Origin: Vesta saturnalis
Lineage: Eukaryota > Arthropoda > Insecta > Coleoptera > Lampyridae
Length of the DNA stretch: 64,000 bases
Reading direction: 5' to 3'
NCBI GenBank assembly: GCA_036346205.1
Contig: JARFJB010001495.1
Coordinates: forward strand, 4,896,501 to 4,960,500
Part shown: positions 40,326-51,162 of the stretch, one piece after another
Layout: the number at the start of each line of letters is the position of its first letter
How positions within the stretch are numbered: the first letter of the stretch is position 1
The notes under the pieces: generated by a model
Seen by the model: the letters and a program-made list of their open reading frames with translations, nothing else
Databases searched by the model: none
What the model was told of the DNA's origin: nothing
Position numbers and translations under genes: made by a program

Positions 40326-41654
40326 TTCCCCCGAAAAAGGCGTTCTATTGTTCAGGTCGAAAATAGATTCCACATCTCAATTCCAGGAAATCAAGAATGA
40401 GGCTCATTATTCAAAGTCTATGCTTACAATTTTCAAGGTGTAAGAACAAAAGCGATTCATTCTTCTGGTCGAGTTATAAAAATAAATTGTTATCTCAATT
40501 CTAGGAAATCAAGAACAAAGACGACGCTTCAAAGTCTATGCTTACAATTTTCAAGGTAAAAGAACATTCTTCTGGTCGAGTTATAAAAAATAAATTGTTA
40601 TCTCAATTCTGAGAAATCAAGAACAAAGACGACGATTCAAAGTCTGTGCTTATAATTTTCAAGGTAAATGAATAAAGACGATTCATTGTTCAGTTAGAAA
40701 TAGAATGCTAAATACATCTCTTTCAAGAACAAAGGCAATCCATTGTCAACGATTTAAGGTTTATGCTTATAAGCTCACACCTCTGCAAAGACGATCCATT
40801 CATCTCAATTCTAGGAAATCAAGAGCCCTGAGGTGCATGTTTCAAAGCAACGCCCTCTAAACAGGTGGCCGTTCCTCTAAACAGGTAGCCGTTTCCTAAA
40901 AACAGGTAGCCGTTTCATATAAACAGGTTGCCGTTTCCTAAAACAGGTAGCCGTTTCCCAAAACAGGTAGCTGTTTCGCAACCGTTTCCCCATGTTCAGG
41001 TCGAGATTCCGCATCTCAATTCCAGGAAATCAAAAAAGAGGGGGTCCATTGTTCAAAGTCTATACTTACAATTTTCAAGGTTAAAGAACAAAGACATTCC
41101 ATTGTACAGGTTGAGTTATAAAAATAGATTGTTATCTCAATTCTAGGAAATCAATAACAAAGGCGATGCATTGTTCAAAGTCTATGCTTACAATTTTCAA
41201 GGCCACATGAAAGAACAAAGACTATCTATTGTTCAGTTAGAAATAGATTGTTATCTAAATACATCTCTTTCAAGAATAAAGGTGAACCATTGTCAACGAT
41301 TTAAAGTTTATGCTTATAAGGTCACACCTCTGATAACAAAGACGATTCATTGTTCAGTTAGAAATAGATTGTTATCTCAATTCTAGGAAATCAATAACAA
41401 AGACATTGTCAACGCTTCAAAGTCTATGTTTACAAGGCCACGTGAGAGAACAAAGACGATTCATTGTTTGAGTCATAGCTTCTGAAATTCTAGGAAATCA
41501 AGAATAAAGGGGGCCCATTGTTCAAAGTCTATGCTTACAATTTGCAAGGTAAAAGAACAAAGACGATTCATTGTTTTGGCTCTGTCGTAGCTTCTAAAAT
41601 TCCGAGAACAAAGACGATGCATTGTTCAGACTGATTAGGTCATCTAACAAGTAA

Positions 41655-41894
41655 AATATTTTTTATAAGACTACCACAATATACAGATTTAAGTAGTATG
41701 GGATATAGTCACTTTTGTAATACCTCTGCTGGAGCATATCTATTTACTATTTGTTTTTCACATTCAATTTTCTTCAACTGATTCTCGTTTAATGTAGGCC
41801 ACATCATCTTTCCTAATAGGTTCATTATATTGTATACTAGCCATACATTCAGCTTCCCTTAAAAGTCTTCATATCGGGATCTACTTTGAGACAT
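41655..41894 (-). pseudogene. decayed duplicate of gene 2, left arm
   Basis: The mirror of 51163-51400. Reading from the CAT at 41892-41894 gives a start like gene 2 (MSQS), loses the frame after a 20-30 bp deletion, and later still shows LNENQLKKIECE and LQQRYYK, words of gene 2. The surrounding sequence (the TTTTTATAAGACT 3' flank and the GACTGATTAGGTCATCTAAC word) is duplicated too, so a segment of about 800 bp was copied within the arm. Confidence 0.75.
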
Positions 41895-42643
41895 TGTTCG
41901 AGACTTATTACAATAAGCAATGTCACGCCTCCCCAGTGCCCTCAAGTGGTCTAAACAGGTAGACGTTTCCTAAAACAGGGAGCCCGTTTCACAAAACAGG
42001 GGGTCCGTTTCCCAAAACAGAGGGTCCGTTTTCCAAAACAGATGGCTGTTTCTCAACACAGGTAACCGTTTCCCACCAAGGTTACACGAGAGAACATAAG
42101 CGTTCTGATTCCTAAAATAGATTGTTATCCAGCTACCACCCACCTCAATTCTAGGAAATCAAGAACAAAGGGGTCCATTGTTCAAAGTCTATGCAAGTGA
42201 TTCATTGTTCTGGTCGAGTTATAAAAATAGATTGTTATCTAAATACCCTTCGATTCTAAGAAATCAAGAACAAAGGCGATCCATTATTTTAGCCAACGCT
42301 TCAAAGTCTATGTTTATAATTTTCAAGGTCACATGAGAGAACAAAGACGATCCATTATTCCGTTATTCTAAAAAATAGATTGTTATCTAAATACATCTCA
42401 ATTCTGGGAAACCAAGAAACGCTTCAAAGTCTGTGCTTATAAGGCCACACCCCTGATAACAAAGGCGATTCATTGTTTTGGCTGAGTCATAGCTTCTGAA
42501 ATTCTGAGAACACAGACGATGCATTGTTCAGACTGATTAGGTCATCTAACAAGTAAAATATTTTTTTATAAAACTTATAATTTATTAACCACAATATTCA
42601 TCTATATATACAGATAAAAGATTGATTTAAGTAAATATACATA

Positions 42644-42888
42644 TTATGGCAAATTTGATGTACTTAACATTTTGTAATACCTTTGCTGGATCATATCTAT
42701 TTTATTTATTATTTGTTTTCACATTCAATTTCCTTCAACTGATTCTCGTTTAATGTGGTCCACAAGACATCATCATCATCTTTCCTAATAGGTATTTTCA
42801 TCGCTTCATTATAATGCTTACTAGCCATACATTCGGCTTTCCTTAAAGCCTTCATATCAGGATCTGTGATCCTTTTACTTTGAGACAT
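42644..42888 (-). pseudogene. gene 2, left-arm copy, frameshifted
   Basis: Mirror image of the open copy at 50167-50412. It differs by one missing T in the run before CACATTCAATTTCC (GTTTTCAC here, GTTTTTCAC in the right arm), which shifts the frame about 58 codons after the start. The upstream TATA word is also present (about 42923-42932). Confidence 0.85.
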
Positions 42889-43315
42889 TATCCGTGACTC
42901 ATTACAAACCTACATCTCTTAAACTTATATGCAAAACACAAATTAAAATCTTTTAATTATACAGTTACGTAAATTTCAAAGTTAATTCCGAGAATTCCTC
43001 CCAAGGGCACACCTCTGAGAAAATAACAAAGACGATTCATTGTTCCGACCGAGTTATAAAAATACACCTCAATTCTGAGAAATCAATTTTTAAAGAACAA
43101 AAGACGATTCATTGTTTAAGCCGACGCTTCAATGTCTATACTTACAAAATTTCAAGGTCACACTTCTTATAACAAAGGCGATCCATTGTTCTGGTCGAGT
43201 TATAATTTCTAAAATAGACAAGGTCACGCCATATTACAATTCAGAGAAATAATTTTCAAGGTCCCAATCCTGTCCGATCCTGTCCATATTTTAACCCCGA
43301 ATGCAACTGGTACAT

Positions 43316-43325
43316 CTATATAAGG
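43316..43325 (+). promoter_or_regulatory. TATA box of gene 1, left arm
   Basis: CTATATAAGG, a strong TATA word inside otherwise mixed sequence, 217 bp before the gene 1 ATG on the same strand. The same word is at the mirrored place in the right arm. A transcription start about 30 bp downstream is inferred. Confidence 0.55.
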
Positions 43326-43541
43326 AGAGTGCATGAGTAATTTTACGGTAAACCTAAAGTGCTGTGAAGAGCAATTAGATATTAGTTAAAGTTATAAGTA
43401 GATGTCTAACACTTGCATAGAAGGGAAACTTATGCGTCGAATTGTGCGGTTTAACTACACATGCGTTCTTGTGCATTTTAAATTCTGAAATTGTGTTTTG
43501 AAAATTGTGCATATGTTTTGCGGGGTCACGCTACAGAGACA

Positions 43542-44003
43542 ATGATTGTAATAGTTGATGTACAGGGATTCAAAACGGCAAAACATGTATTTACACCCAA
43601 AGAGCTAGCAATATACAATGGAAATCAAGCTGCCCATTTTGTGTTCAAACCACCATTTCCTTGGCACCTCTTAGATGTAAAATTTCAACGACAAGCCATC
43701 TGGTTAATCAATAATCATCACTGCATCAAATGGGGATCTGGATATACCTCTACACATCTCTTTCCACATATACTTCGTGAACTAATATCGGTAACAGATG
43801 ATTTGTACGTTAAAGGGCGAGAAAAAGCCGATTACATTCGAAAACTGTTGAGACAGTCAGTTATAGAAATTGAAGAGAAACCATCTTTACCCAAAATGAA
43901 AACAACTTGTTTCTTTCATACACAAACCACCTGTAATTGTGCTTTAACGAATGTACACTTTTTATATAATAACTATAAGACAATATCAGTAAAAGGTTCA
44001 TAA
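43542..44003 (+). CDS. gene 1 of the palindrome: 153-aa protein of unknown family
   Basis: Begins MIVIVDVQGFKTAKHVF. The frame is open 17 codons further upstream but only from a TTG, so the first ATG at 43542 is chosen. Visible features: a hydrophobic strand ending in Asp (IVIVDVQGF), then KELAIYNGN, FVFKPPFPWHLL, INNHHCIKWGSG, LYVKGREKADYIRKLL and a C-terminal CFFH...CNCALTNVHFLY segment with a Cys/His cluster (about residues 122-142). There is no signal peptide or membrane span. A strand with Asp near the start and the KGREKADYIR helix recall RNase-H-like/DEDD exonucleases, and I have a general memory of similar short uncharacterised arthropod proteins, but the function is unknown. A TATA box lies upstream and AATAAA 47 bp after the stop. 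The second copy (49051-49512) has a 1-bp deletion. Confidence 0.75.
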   Translation: MIVIVDVQGFKTAKHVFTPKELAIYNGNQAAHFVFKPPFPWHLLDVKFQRQAIWLINNHHCIKWGSGYTSTHLFPHILRELISVTDDLYVKGREKADYIRKLLRQSVIEIEEKPSLPKMKTTCFFHTQTTCNCALTNVHFLYNNYKTISVKGS

Positions 44004-44049
44004 AATGTGTGTGCTTACAAGTAAAGGGGGAAAAGTTTGTAATATTTAC

Positions 44050-44055
44050 AATAAA
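44050..44055 (+). promoter_or_regulatory. polyadenylation signal after gene 1
   Basis: AATAAA 47 bp beyond the gene 1 stop codon, followed by a T-rich stretch. With the upstream TATA box it frames a compact transcription unit of about 0.75 kb. Confidence 0.5.
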
Positions 44056-44932
44056 ATGCTATTATTTTAAGTGTATTATTTTATGTAAAAGCCCTCTGAT
44101 GCAAACTATTTCTCAGGTTATAACCCAGCCTATCCATCTAGGTCAACAAGTCAACTTTTAACATTCCTTGGAGGTAAAATTCTGGGAAACAGCAAATAAG
44201 AGTTCCTATTACTGAATTCTAACAATAGAATCAGTTCGTGGAAACATGAGGGTTGTTGTCTATGCTGAATGTTTATCAAGGTTCCTGTATTGGCTAAACG
44301 TTATGCTTATCTGGTTGTTGGAAATTCTTAAGGTCTCCAAGAAATTTTCAAAGACCATATGTCCTACAGGCCGATCTTACCCGACATCATCCGATCGAAA
44401 TGTAGCCGAAACCTGCAGGACCAATTCTAAACGAGTCATGGAAACAAGAAGGGGGTCTATGCTACAAGGTTATTGACTAAATTTTAATAAAAAAGCGTGG
44501 GCTCATATTATGGTCCGCCAGGATGTTCCCACAAATACAGATAACCGTTTCCCAAAACAGGGGAGCCGTCACTCAACACAGATTTCCCCTGCAGAGCTAT
44601 TAATCGTGATGGAGGCTAAATTGAACTAGGTCAAAACATGGAATCTGGTCGTGAGGGGTTAGAAGGTCCAAGTACAATCTGAAAGTAGTTTTATATTATA
44701 GAAAAAGCTAATCACTTTTAGGGGTAAAGGGTAGCTTTTCCAATAGGCTTATCATCTAGGAGTGCAATGCTGACCCCGAGAAAAATGGTGAATTCTGCGT
44801 CGTTTTTGAGAAGAAGAAGCTAGAATAGAAAGTAGTGTTGGCAACCATGATTGTTAGGGTTTAAAAGTCCTCATTATGTGTGTGCACAGTATACTCTTGA
44901 TTAGCAGCAATGACGAAAGTAGTAGTACGTAA

Positions 44933-45076
44933 GGTAAAAAGTACAGAAAAAGCGGTGTGGAGGAGCGAAAGAATAGGTTGGAGACGTTAATAAAACAAGT
45001 AAAAGAAATAAAACTCGATTTGGAGTGTTATATAGCGAAAACAAAAATGATGAAGCTGTGTATTAGCAATATGTAA
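44933..45076 (+). other. possible third coding segment in the arm: basic, coiled-coil-like, no ATG
   Basis: Open for 47 codons ending at TAA 45074-45076. It starts with a basic stretch (KKYRKSGVEERKNR) and then Leu/Ile/Val at heptad-like spacing (LETLIKQVKEIKLDLECYI). No in-frame ATG precedes it, so if it is translated it must be a spliced exon. AATAAA at 45227-45232 lies 150 bp downstream. The sequence is the same in the right arm (about 47980-48123). It may also be chance. Confidence 0.3.
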
Positions 45077-45896
45077 AAATAGTGTAGTAAAGCATGACAT
45101 TTTGGGAAGGATGAGTTTAAATACATATTACCTCAGCGCTTTTACAAGTAAGAAGAAAAGACGCTGCTGTGTATTGTTATAAGTATCTCACAATTGTATT
45201 AGGTTTAAGTAACTGTATAATTAAAAAATAAAGACTTTAAGCATTGTGAATATGTTGTTCTTTTAAGTAAACGTAGACAGAACTTTTTGTAGCACTAGTT
45301 TTCGGTATTCTCTTCTATAACCCATAATGGTTCCTTATTGGCTCTGTATATCTGGGCGCGGGTCGATAAACGCGAATTTTATCTGACCTTTACCGAAATC
45401 TCCCATAAGGAAATGGAACCCCTGCCGTACGTTGGTCTTTAAATTGGCCTATATACAACGTATAAAAGAAGATTTATTGGAAAAGATCAATAGCAGTAAA
45501 ATGATCCCTAAATAAAAGCAATTTACTGGTTTTAATGCAGATCGTTATTGTTTTTAATCATTAAATGGCGTTTATGCATATGTGAACTAAAATTTATTAG
45601 TAAAACGTTATAATGAAAAATACAATGACTTTCCTTTGTATAAAGGAGATTTAAATTGATTTTTTTTTTTTGCAAGAACCTTAAAAATTAAATGTCAGCC
45701 CTATTCCTAAATTGGCTACCCTTGGACTTAAAAGAGTAAACAGTGACAGCTTGCAGTATAGAAATGGAGTTAATTTGATATAATTTTTATATAAAAGGTT
45801 AAGAAAATCGATTTAATGTTGCAGAACGAAGGAGACCTGATTGTTTTTATATGAATAGTTTTCATTGTGTTAAAGGGGATACAATAGACTTGCATT

Positions 45897-47202
45897 CATA
45901 CAGAGCCCCCCATTCGTATTTGGATAACAATGTATAGATTTTAAGATGTTGCTTAAATAACATTTGTAAACACGCTTTTAATTATATGTAAAAATCTACT
46001 TTAGTATACTTCATTGAATTAGATAATTTAAAGCTTACAGAAAGGTTTTATATACATTAAAAGAGTAACCTTTTACTATGCATTCCTTTAATGAACGTTT
46101 TTTTTTTGAATTAATAACAATAATAAATTGATAATATAATTCCTATTCCTCTAACCGATGGCCATATTAACTTTTATAGATTACCCTCTACCTAAAAGTG
46201 TTTCTTGATTGTTTCAGTCGTATGCGTTTTAGTTGTTTTCAAGCTTAAGAATATTTTCATTGCTAATATATCATTCAACTAATCATACAGGTAGGACAAT
46301 TTATGTCTTAGTTACTGTCCTGGTATACTTTTGGTGCCTTACCGATAATGTAATATATATAGAATTTTACTTATTATTGAAATAAAAATATCCTGAAAAC
46401 TTTTATTTATCTGCTACATTTGTAAAAAGTACTAGGTTGGAAGCAAGTGTCACACAGATCACGCTAAATGTTTGCTGATGTAGTAAGATGATATCAACAT
46501 AAGGTCAAAGAAACGTAAGGTGGTTAAAGAGCTGTGTTTTAGTAAAGGAATGTGTATAACAATATATGTTTATATTAATAAAAAAAATTTTATTCTAGAT
46601 TATTTATCCTAACTACATATCTCTAGACCATCAATAAAATTTCGCAACCTTTTAAATAGAATAAAATGAGATGTAAGTATATAGATGTTACACTTCTAGG
46701 TTTTGTAATGTAGTTAGCAGTTGTTGAGTTGTTTCTTTGCTCAGTCTAATGTCTTCTAATTGCTTGACCCTGAAAGGTAGAATCCCCCACGCCTTGAAAA
46801 TTTTATCTAGTACTCCTGAGAATTGGTTTATAAGAATTAACACCTTAGCTCAGCCAAGAACCTTGAGGAATATACGTAGGCAATGTGTATGATGGCCTTG
46901 GGCAATACAACTTTGAGCTTGAAGCGCCGGCAATGGATCTTTTTTGTCCTTGATTTCCTAGAATTGAGCCTGAAATGATTTCTTAGCAATTATGACTGAA
47001 CAATGGATCGCATTTGTTATTAGAGATGTGACCTTGAAAGCATACACTTTGAATAATGGATCGCCTTTGTTCTTGATTTCTCAGACCTGAAATGGTGGGG
47101 GTAGCTGGATAACAATCTATTTTTATAACTCGACCAAAACAATGAATCGCCTTTGTTCTTTTCTCAGAGATGTGAACTTAAGGTACATTTTTTAAGAATT
47201 AC
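45897..47202. other. spacer of the giant palindrome
   Basis: Single-copy centre of 1.3 kb without a coding trace. The left two thirds are plain AT-rich sequence. The right third (about 46870-47165) contains several of the ~120-bp arm repeats (CCTTTGTTCTTGATTTC, TAACAATCTATTTTTATAAC) in right-arm orientation, so the centre is asymmetric. Confidence 0.7.
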
Positions 47203-49050
47203 ATGCAAGCCTATTGTATCCCCTTTAAAACAATGAAAACCCATTCTAACGCCTAACACACACAATAAAAACTATTCATATATAAAAACGATCAGGTCTC
47301 CTTCGTTCTGCAACATTAAATCGATTTTCTTAACCTTTTATATAAAAATTACATCAAATTAACTCCATTTCTATACTGCAAGCTGTCACTGTTTACTCTT
47401 TTAAGTCCAAGGGTAGCCAATTTAGGAATAGGGCTGACATTTAATTTTTAAGGTTTTTGCAAAAAAATCAATTTAAATCTCCCTTATACAAAGGAAAGTC
47501 ATTGTATTTTTTCATTATAACGCTTTACTAATAAATTTTAGTTCACATATGCATAAACGCCATTTAATGATTAAAAACAGTAACGATCTGCAGTAAATTG
47601 CTTTTTATTTAGGGATCATTTTACTGTCATTGATCTTTTCCAATAAATCTTCTTTTATACGTTGTATATAGGTCAATTTCACATCTTTAAAGCCCAACGT
47701 ACGGTAGAGGTTCCATTTCCTTATGGGAGATTTCTATAAAGGTCGACATCGAACCGTGCCTAGATATGCAGAGCTAATAAGGAACCATTATGCGAGAAGA
47801 GAATACCGAAAACCGTCTCTTTAACTTTTAAAGTCTTTATTTTTTAATGATACAGTTACTTAAACCTAATACAATTGTGAGATACTTATAACAACACATA
47901 GCAGCGTCTTTTCTTCTTCCTTAAAATATGTATTTAAACTCATCCTTCCCAAAATGTCATGCTTTACTACACTATTTTTACATATTGCTAATACACAGCT
48001 TCATCATTTTTGTTTTCGCTATATAACACTCCAAATCGAGTTTTATTTCTTTTACTTGTTTTATTAACGTCTCCAACCTATTCTTTCGCTCCTCCACACC
48101 GCTTTTTCTGTACTTTTTACCTTACGTACTACTACTTTCGTCATTGCTGCTAATCAAGAGTATACTGTGCACACACATAATGAGGACTTTTAAACCCTAA
48201 CAATCATGGTTGCCAACACTACTTTCTATTCTAGCTTCTTCTTCTCAAAAACGACGCAGAATTCACCATTTTTCTCGGGGTCAGCATTGCACTCCTAGAT
48301 GATAAGCCTATTGGAAAAGCTACCCTTTACCCCTAAAAGTGATTAGCTTTTTCTATAATATAAAACTACTTTCAGATTGTACTTGGACCTTCTAACCTCT
48401 CACGACCAGATTCCATGTTTTGACCTAGTTCAATTTAGCCTCCATCACGATTAATAGCTCTGCAGGGGAAATCTGTGTTGAGTGATGGCTCCCCTGTTTT
48501 GGGAAACGGTTATCTGTATTTGTGGGAACATCCTGGCGGACCATAATATGAGCCCACGCTTTTTTATTAAAATTTAGTCAATAACCTTGTAGCATAGACC
48601 CCCTTCTTGTTTCCATGACTCGTTTAGAATTGGTCCTGCAGGTTTCGGCTACATTTCGATCGGATGATGTCGGGTAAGATCGGCCTGTAGGACATATGGT
48701 CTTTGAAAATTTCTTGGAGACCTTAAGAATTTCCAACAACCAGATAAGCATAACGTTTAGCCAATACAGGAACCTTGATAAACATTCAGCATAGACAACA
48801 ACCCTCTTGTTTCCACGAACTGATTCTATTGTTAGAATTCAGTAATAGGAACTCTTATTTGCTGTTTCCCAGAATTTTACCTCCAAGGAATGTTAAAAGT
48901 TGACTTGTTGACCTAGATGGATAGGCTGGGTTATAACCTGAGAAATAGTTTGCATCAGAGGGCTTTTACATAAAATAATACACTTAAAATAATAGCATTT
49001 TATTGTAAATATTACAAACTTTTCCCCCTTTACTTGTAAGCACACACATT

Positions 49051-49512
49051 TTATGAACCTTTTACTGATATTGTCTTACATAGTTATTATATAAAAAGTG
49101 TACATTCGTTAAAGCACAATTACAGGTGGTTTGTGTATGAAAGAAACAAGTTGTTTTCATTTTGGGTAAAGATGGTTTCTCTTCAATTTCTATAACTGAC
49201 TGTCTCAACAGTTTTCGAATGTAATCGGCTTTTCTCGCCCTTTAACGTACAAATCATCTGTTACCGATATTAGTTCACGAAGTATATGTGGAAAGAGATG
49301 TGTGAGGTATATCCAGATCCCCATTTGATGCAGTGATGATTATTGATTAACCAGATGGCTTGTCGTTGAAATTTTACATCTAAGAGGTGCCAAGGAAATG
49401 GTGGTTTGAACACAAAATGGGCAGCTTGATTTCCATTGTATATTGCTAGCTCTTTGGGTGTAAATACATGTTTTGCCGTTTTGAATCCCTGTACATCAAC
49501 TATTACAATCAT
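49051..49512 (-). pseudogene. gene 1, right-arm copy, frameshifted
   Basis: Identical to the left-arm protein from MIVIVDVQGF through KWGSGYTS, then out of frame because one base is missing (CCTCACACATC here, CCTCTACACATC in the left arm) at about codon 74. The rest of the sequence to the mirrored stop is preserved at base level, so the break is recent. Confidence 0.88.
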
Positions 49513-49729
49513 TGTCTCTGTAGCGTGACCCCGCAAAACATATGCACAATTTTCAAAACACAATTTCAGAATTTAAAATGCACAAGAACGCATGTGTAGT
49601 TAAACCGCACAATTCGACGCATAAGTTTCCCTTCTATGCAAGTGTTAGACATCTACTTATAACTTTAACTAATATCTAATTGCTCTTCACAGCACTTTAG
49701 GTTTACCGTAAAATTACTCATGCACTCTC

Positions 49730-49739
49730 CTTATATAGA
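49730..49739 (-). promoter_or_regulatory. TATA box of gene 1, right arm
   Basis: Mirror copy of the TATA word at 43316-43325 (reads CTATATAAGG on the minus strand). It is retained although the gene it serves is frameshifted. Confidence 0.5.
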
Positions 49740-50122
49740 TGTACCAGTTGCATTCGGGGTTAAAATATGGACAGGATCGGACAGGATTGGGACCTTGAAA
49801 ATTATTTCTCTGAATTGTAATATGGCGTGACCTTGTCTATTTTAGTAATTATAACTCGACCAGAACAATGGATCGCCTTTGTTATAAGAAGTGTGACCTT
49901 GAAATTTTGTAAGTATAGACATTGAAGCGCCGGCTTAAACAATGAATCGTCTTTTGTTCTTTAAAAATTGATTTCTCAGAATTGAGGTGTATTTTTATAA
50001 CTCGGTCGGAACAATGAATCGTCTTTGTTATTTTCTCAGAGGTGTGCCCTTGGGAGGAATTCTCGGAATTAACTTTGAAATTTACGTAACTGTATAATTA
50101 AAAGATTTTAATTTGTGTTTTT

Positions 50123-50132
50123 GCATATAAGT
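50123..50132 (+). promoter_or_regulatory. TATA-like word before gene 2
   Basis: GCATATAAGT about 40 bp before the gene 2 ATG. At this spacing a transcription start would fall just upstream of the start codon, leaving a very short leader. Confidence 0.45.
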
Positions 50133-50166
50133 TTAAGAGATGTAGGTTTGTAATGAGTCACGGATA

Positions 50167-50412
50167 ATGTCTCAAAGTAAAAGGATCACAGATCCTGATA
50201 TGAAGGCTTTAAGGAAAGCCGAATGTATGGCTAGTAAGCATTATAATGAAGCGATGAAAATACCTATTAGGAAAGATGATGATGATGTCTTGTGGACCAC
50301 ATTAAACGAGAATCAGTTGAAGGAAATTGAATGTGAAAAACAAATAATAAATAAAATAGATATGATCCAGCAAAGGTATTACAAAATGTTAAGTACATCA
50401 AATTTGCCATAA
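50167..50412 (+). CDS. gene 2 of the palindrome: 81-aa charged protein of unknown family
   Basis: Starts MSQSKRITDPDMKALRKAE and ends MIQQRYYKMLSTSNLP. It is rich in Lys, Glu and Asp (IRKDDDDVLW in the middle) with a second half (LNENQLKEIECEKQIINKID) likely to form an amphipathic helix. It has no signal peptide, zinc cluster or membrane span, and I recognise no family. A TATA-like word lies 40 bp upstream and AATAAA 58 bp after the stop (50470-50475), so it looks like a compact gene. The left-arm copy has a 1-bp frameshift and a decayed duplicate sits about 1 kb further out in each arm. Its persistence next to gene 1 on the opposite strand of the arm suggests the two belong to the element. 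Confidence 0.65.
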   Translation: MSQSKRITDPDMKALRKAECMASKHYNEAMKIPIRKDDDDVLWTTLNENQLKEIECEKQIINKIDMIQQRYYKMLSTSNLP

Positions 50413-50469
50413 TATGTATATTTACTTAAATCAATCTTTTATCTGTATATATAGATGAATATTGTGGTT

Positions 50470-50475
50470 AATAAA
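50470..50475 (+). promoter_or_regulatory. polyadenylation signal after gene 2
   Basis: AATAAA 58 bp after the gene 2 stop codon, in AT-rich sequence. Mirrored in the left arm. Confidence 0.45.
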
Positions 50476-51162
50476 TTATAAGTTTTATAAAAAAATATTT
50501 TACTTGTTAGATGACCTAATCAGTCTGAACAATGCATCGTCTGTGTTCTCAGAATTTCAGAAGCTATGACTCAGCCAAAACAATGAATCGCCTTTGTTAT
50601 CAGGGGTGTGGCCTTATAAGCACAGACTTTGAAGCGTTTCTTGGTTTCCCAGAATTGAGATGTATTTAGATAACAATCTATTTTTTAGAATAACGGAATA
50701 ATGGATCGTCTTTGTTCTCTCATGTGACCTTGAAAATTATAAACATAGACTTTGAAGCGTTGGCTAAAATAATGGATCGCCTTTGTTCTTGATTTCTTAG
50801 AATCGAAGGGTATTTAGATAACAATCTATTTTTATAACTCGACCAGAACAATGAATCACTTGCATAGACTTTGAACAATGGACCCCCCTTTGTTCTTGAT
50901 TTCCTAGAATTGAGGTGGGGTGGTAGCTGGATAACAATCTATTTTTAGGAATCAGAACGCTTATGTTCTCTCGTGTAACCTTGGGGGAAACGGTTACCTG
51001 TGTTGAGAAACAGCCATCTGTTTTGGAAAACGGACCCTCTGTTTTGGGAAACGGACCCCCTGTTTTGGGAAACGGGCTCCTGTTTTAGGAAACGTCTACC
51101 TGTTTAGACCACTTGAGGGCACTGGGAGGCGTGACATTGCTTATTGTAGTAAGTCTCGAACA

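Larger units (their letters stand above)
39331..45896 (+). repeat. left arm of the giant palindrome
   Basis: Runs from TGTCACTTCTGGAGCACTTT to AATAGACTTGCAT. About 39560-43260 is filled by a ~120-bp repeat with the recurring words GAGTTATAAAAATAGATTG, TTCTAGGAAATCAAGAACAA, GACGATTCATTGTTC, CAAAGTCTATGCTTAC and ATTTTCAAGG, in about 16 diverged copies. Gene 2 is broken here and gene 1 is open. The part right of 45232 departs strongly from the other arm. Confidence 0.9.

Noticed and set aside
40119..40373. 84-codon frame with LGNGYLF repeats (mirror at 52682-52936)
   Set aside because: Created by the ~21-bp tandem repeat, whose unit length happens to be a multiple of three. No regulatory signals.
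41171..41386. 71-codon frame identical in both arms (mirror 51669-51884)
   Set aside because: Runs through the ~120-bp repeat units and repeats VYAY and LLSQF words; identity between arms only reflects arm identity.
43491..43541. Seventeen extra codons before the gene 1 ATG
   Set aside because: The only start for this extension would be TTG, which is unlikely in an animal nuclear gene; ATG 43542 is preferred.
44246..44476. 76-codon open frame after gene 1
   Set aside because: No family motif, no own promoter or signal seen, composition like noncoding neighbours.
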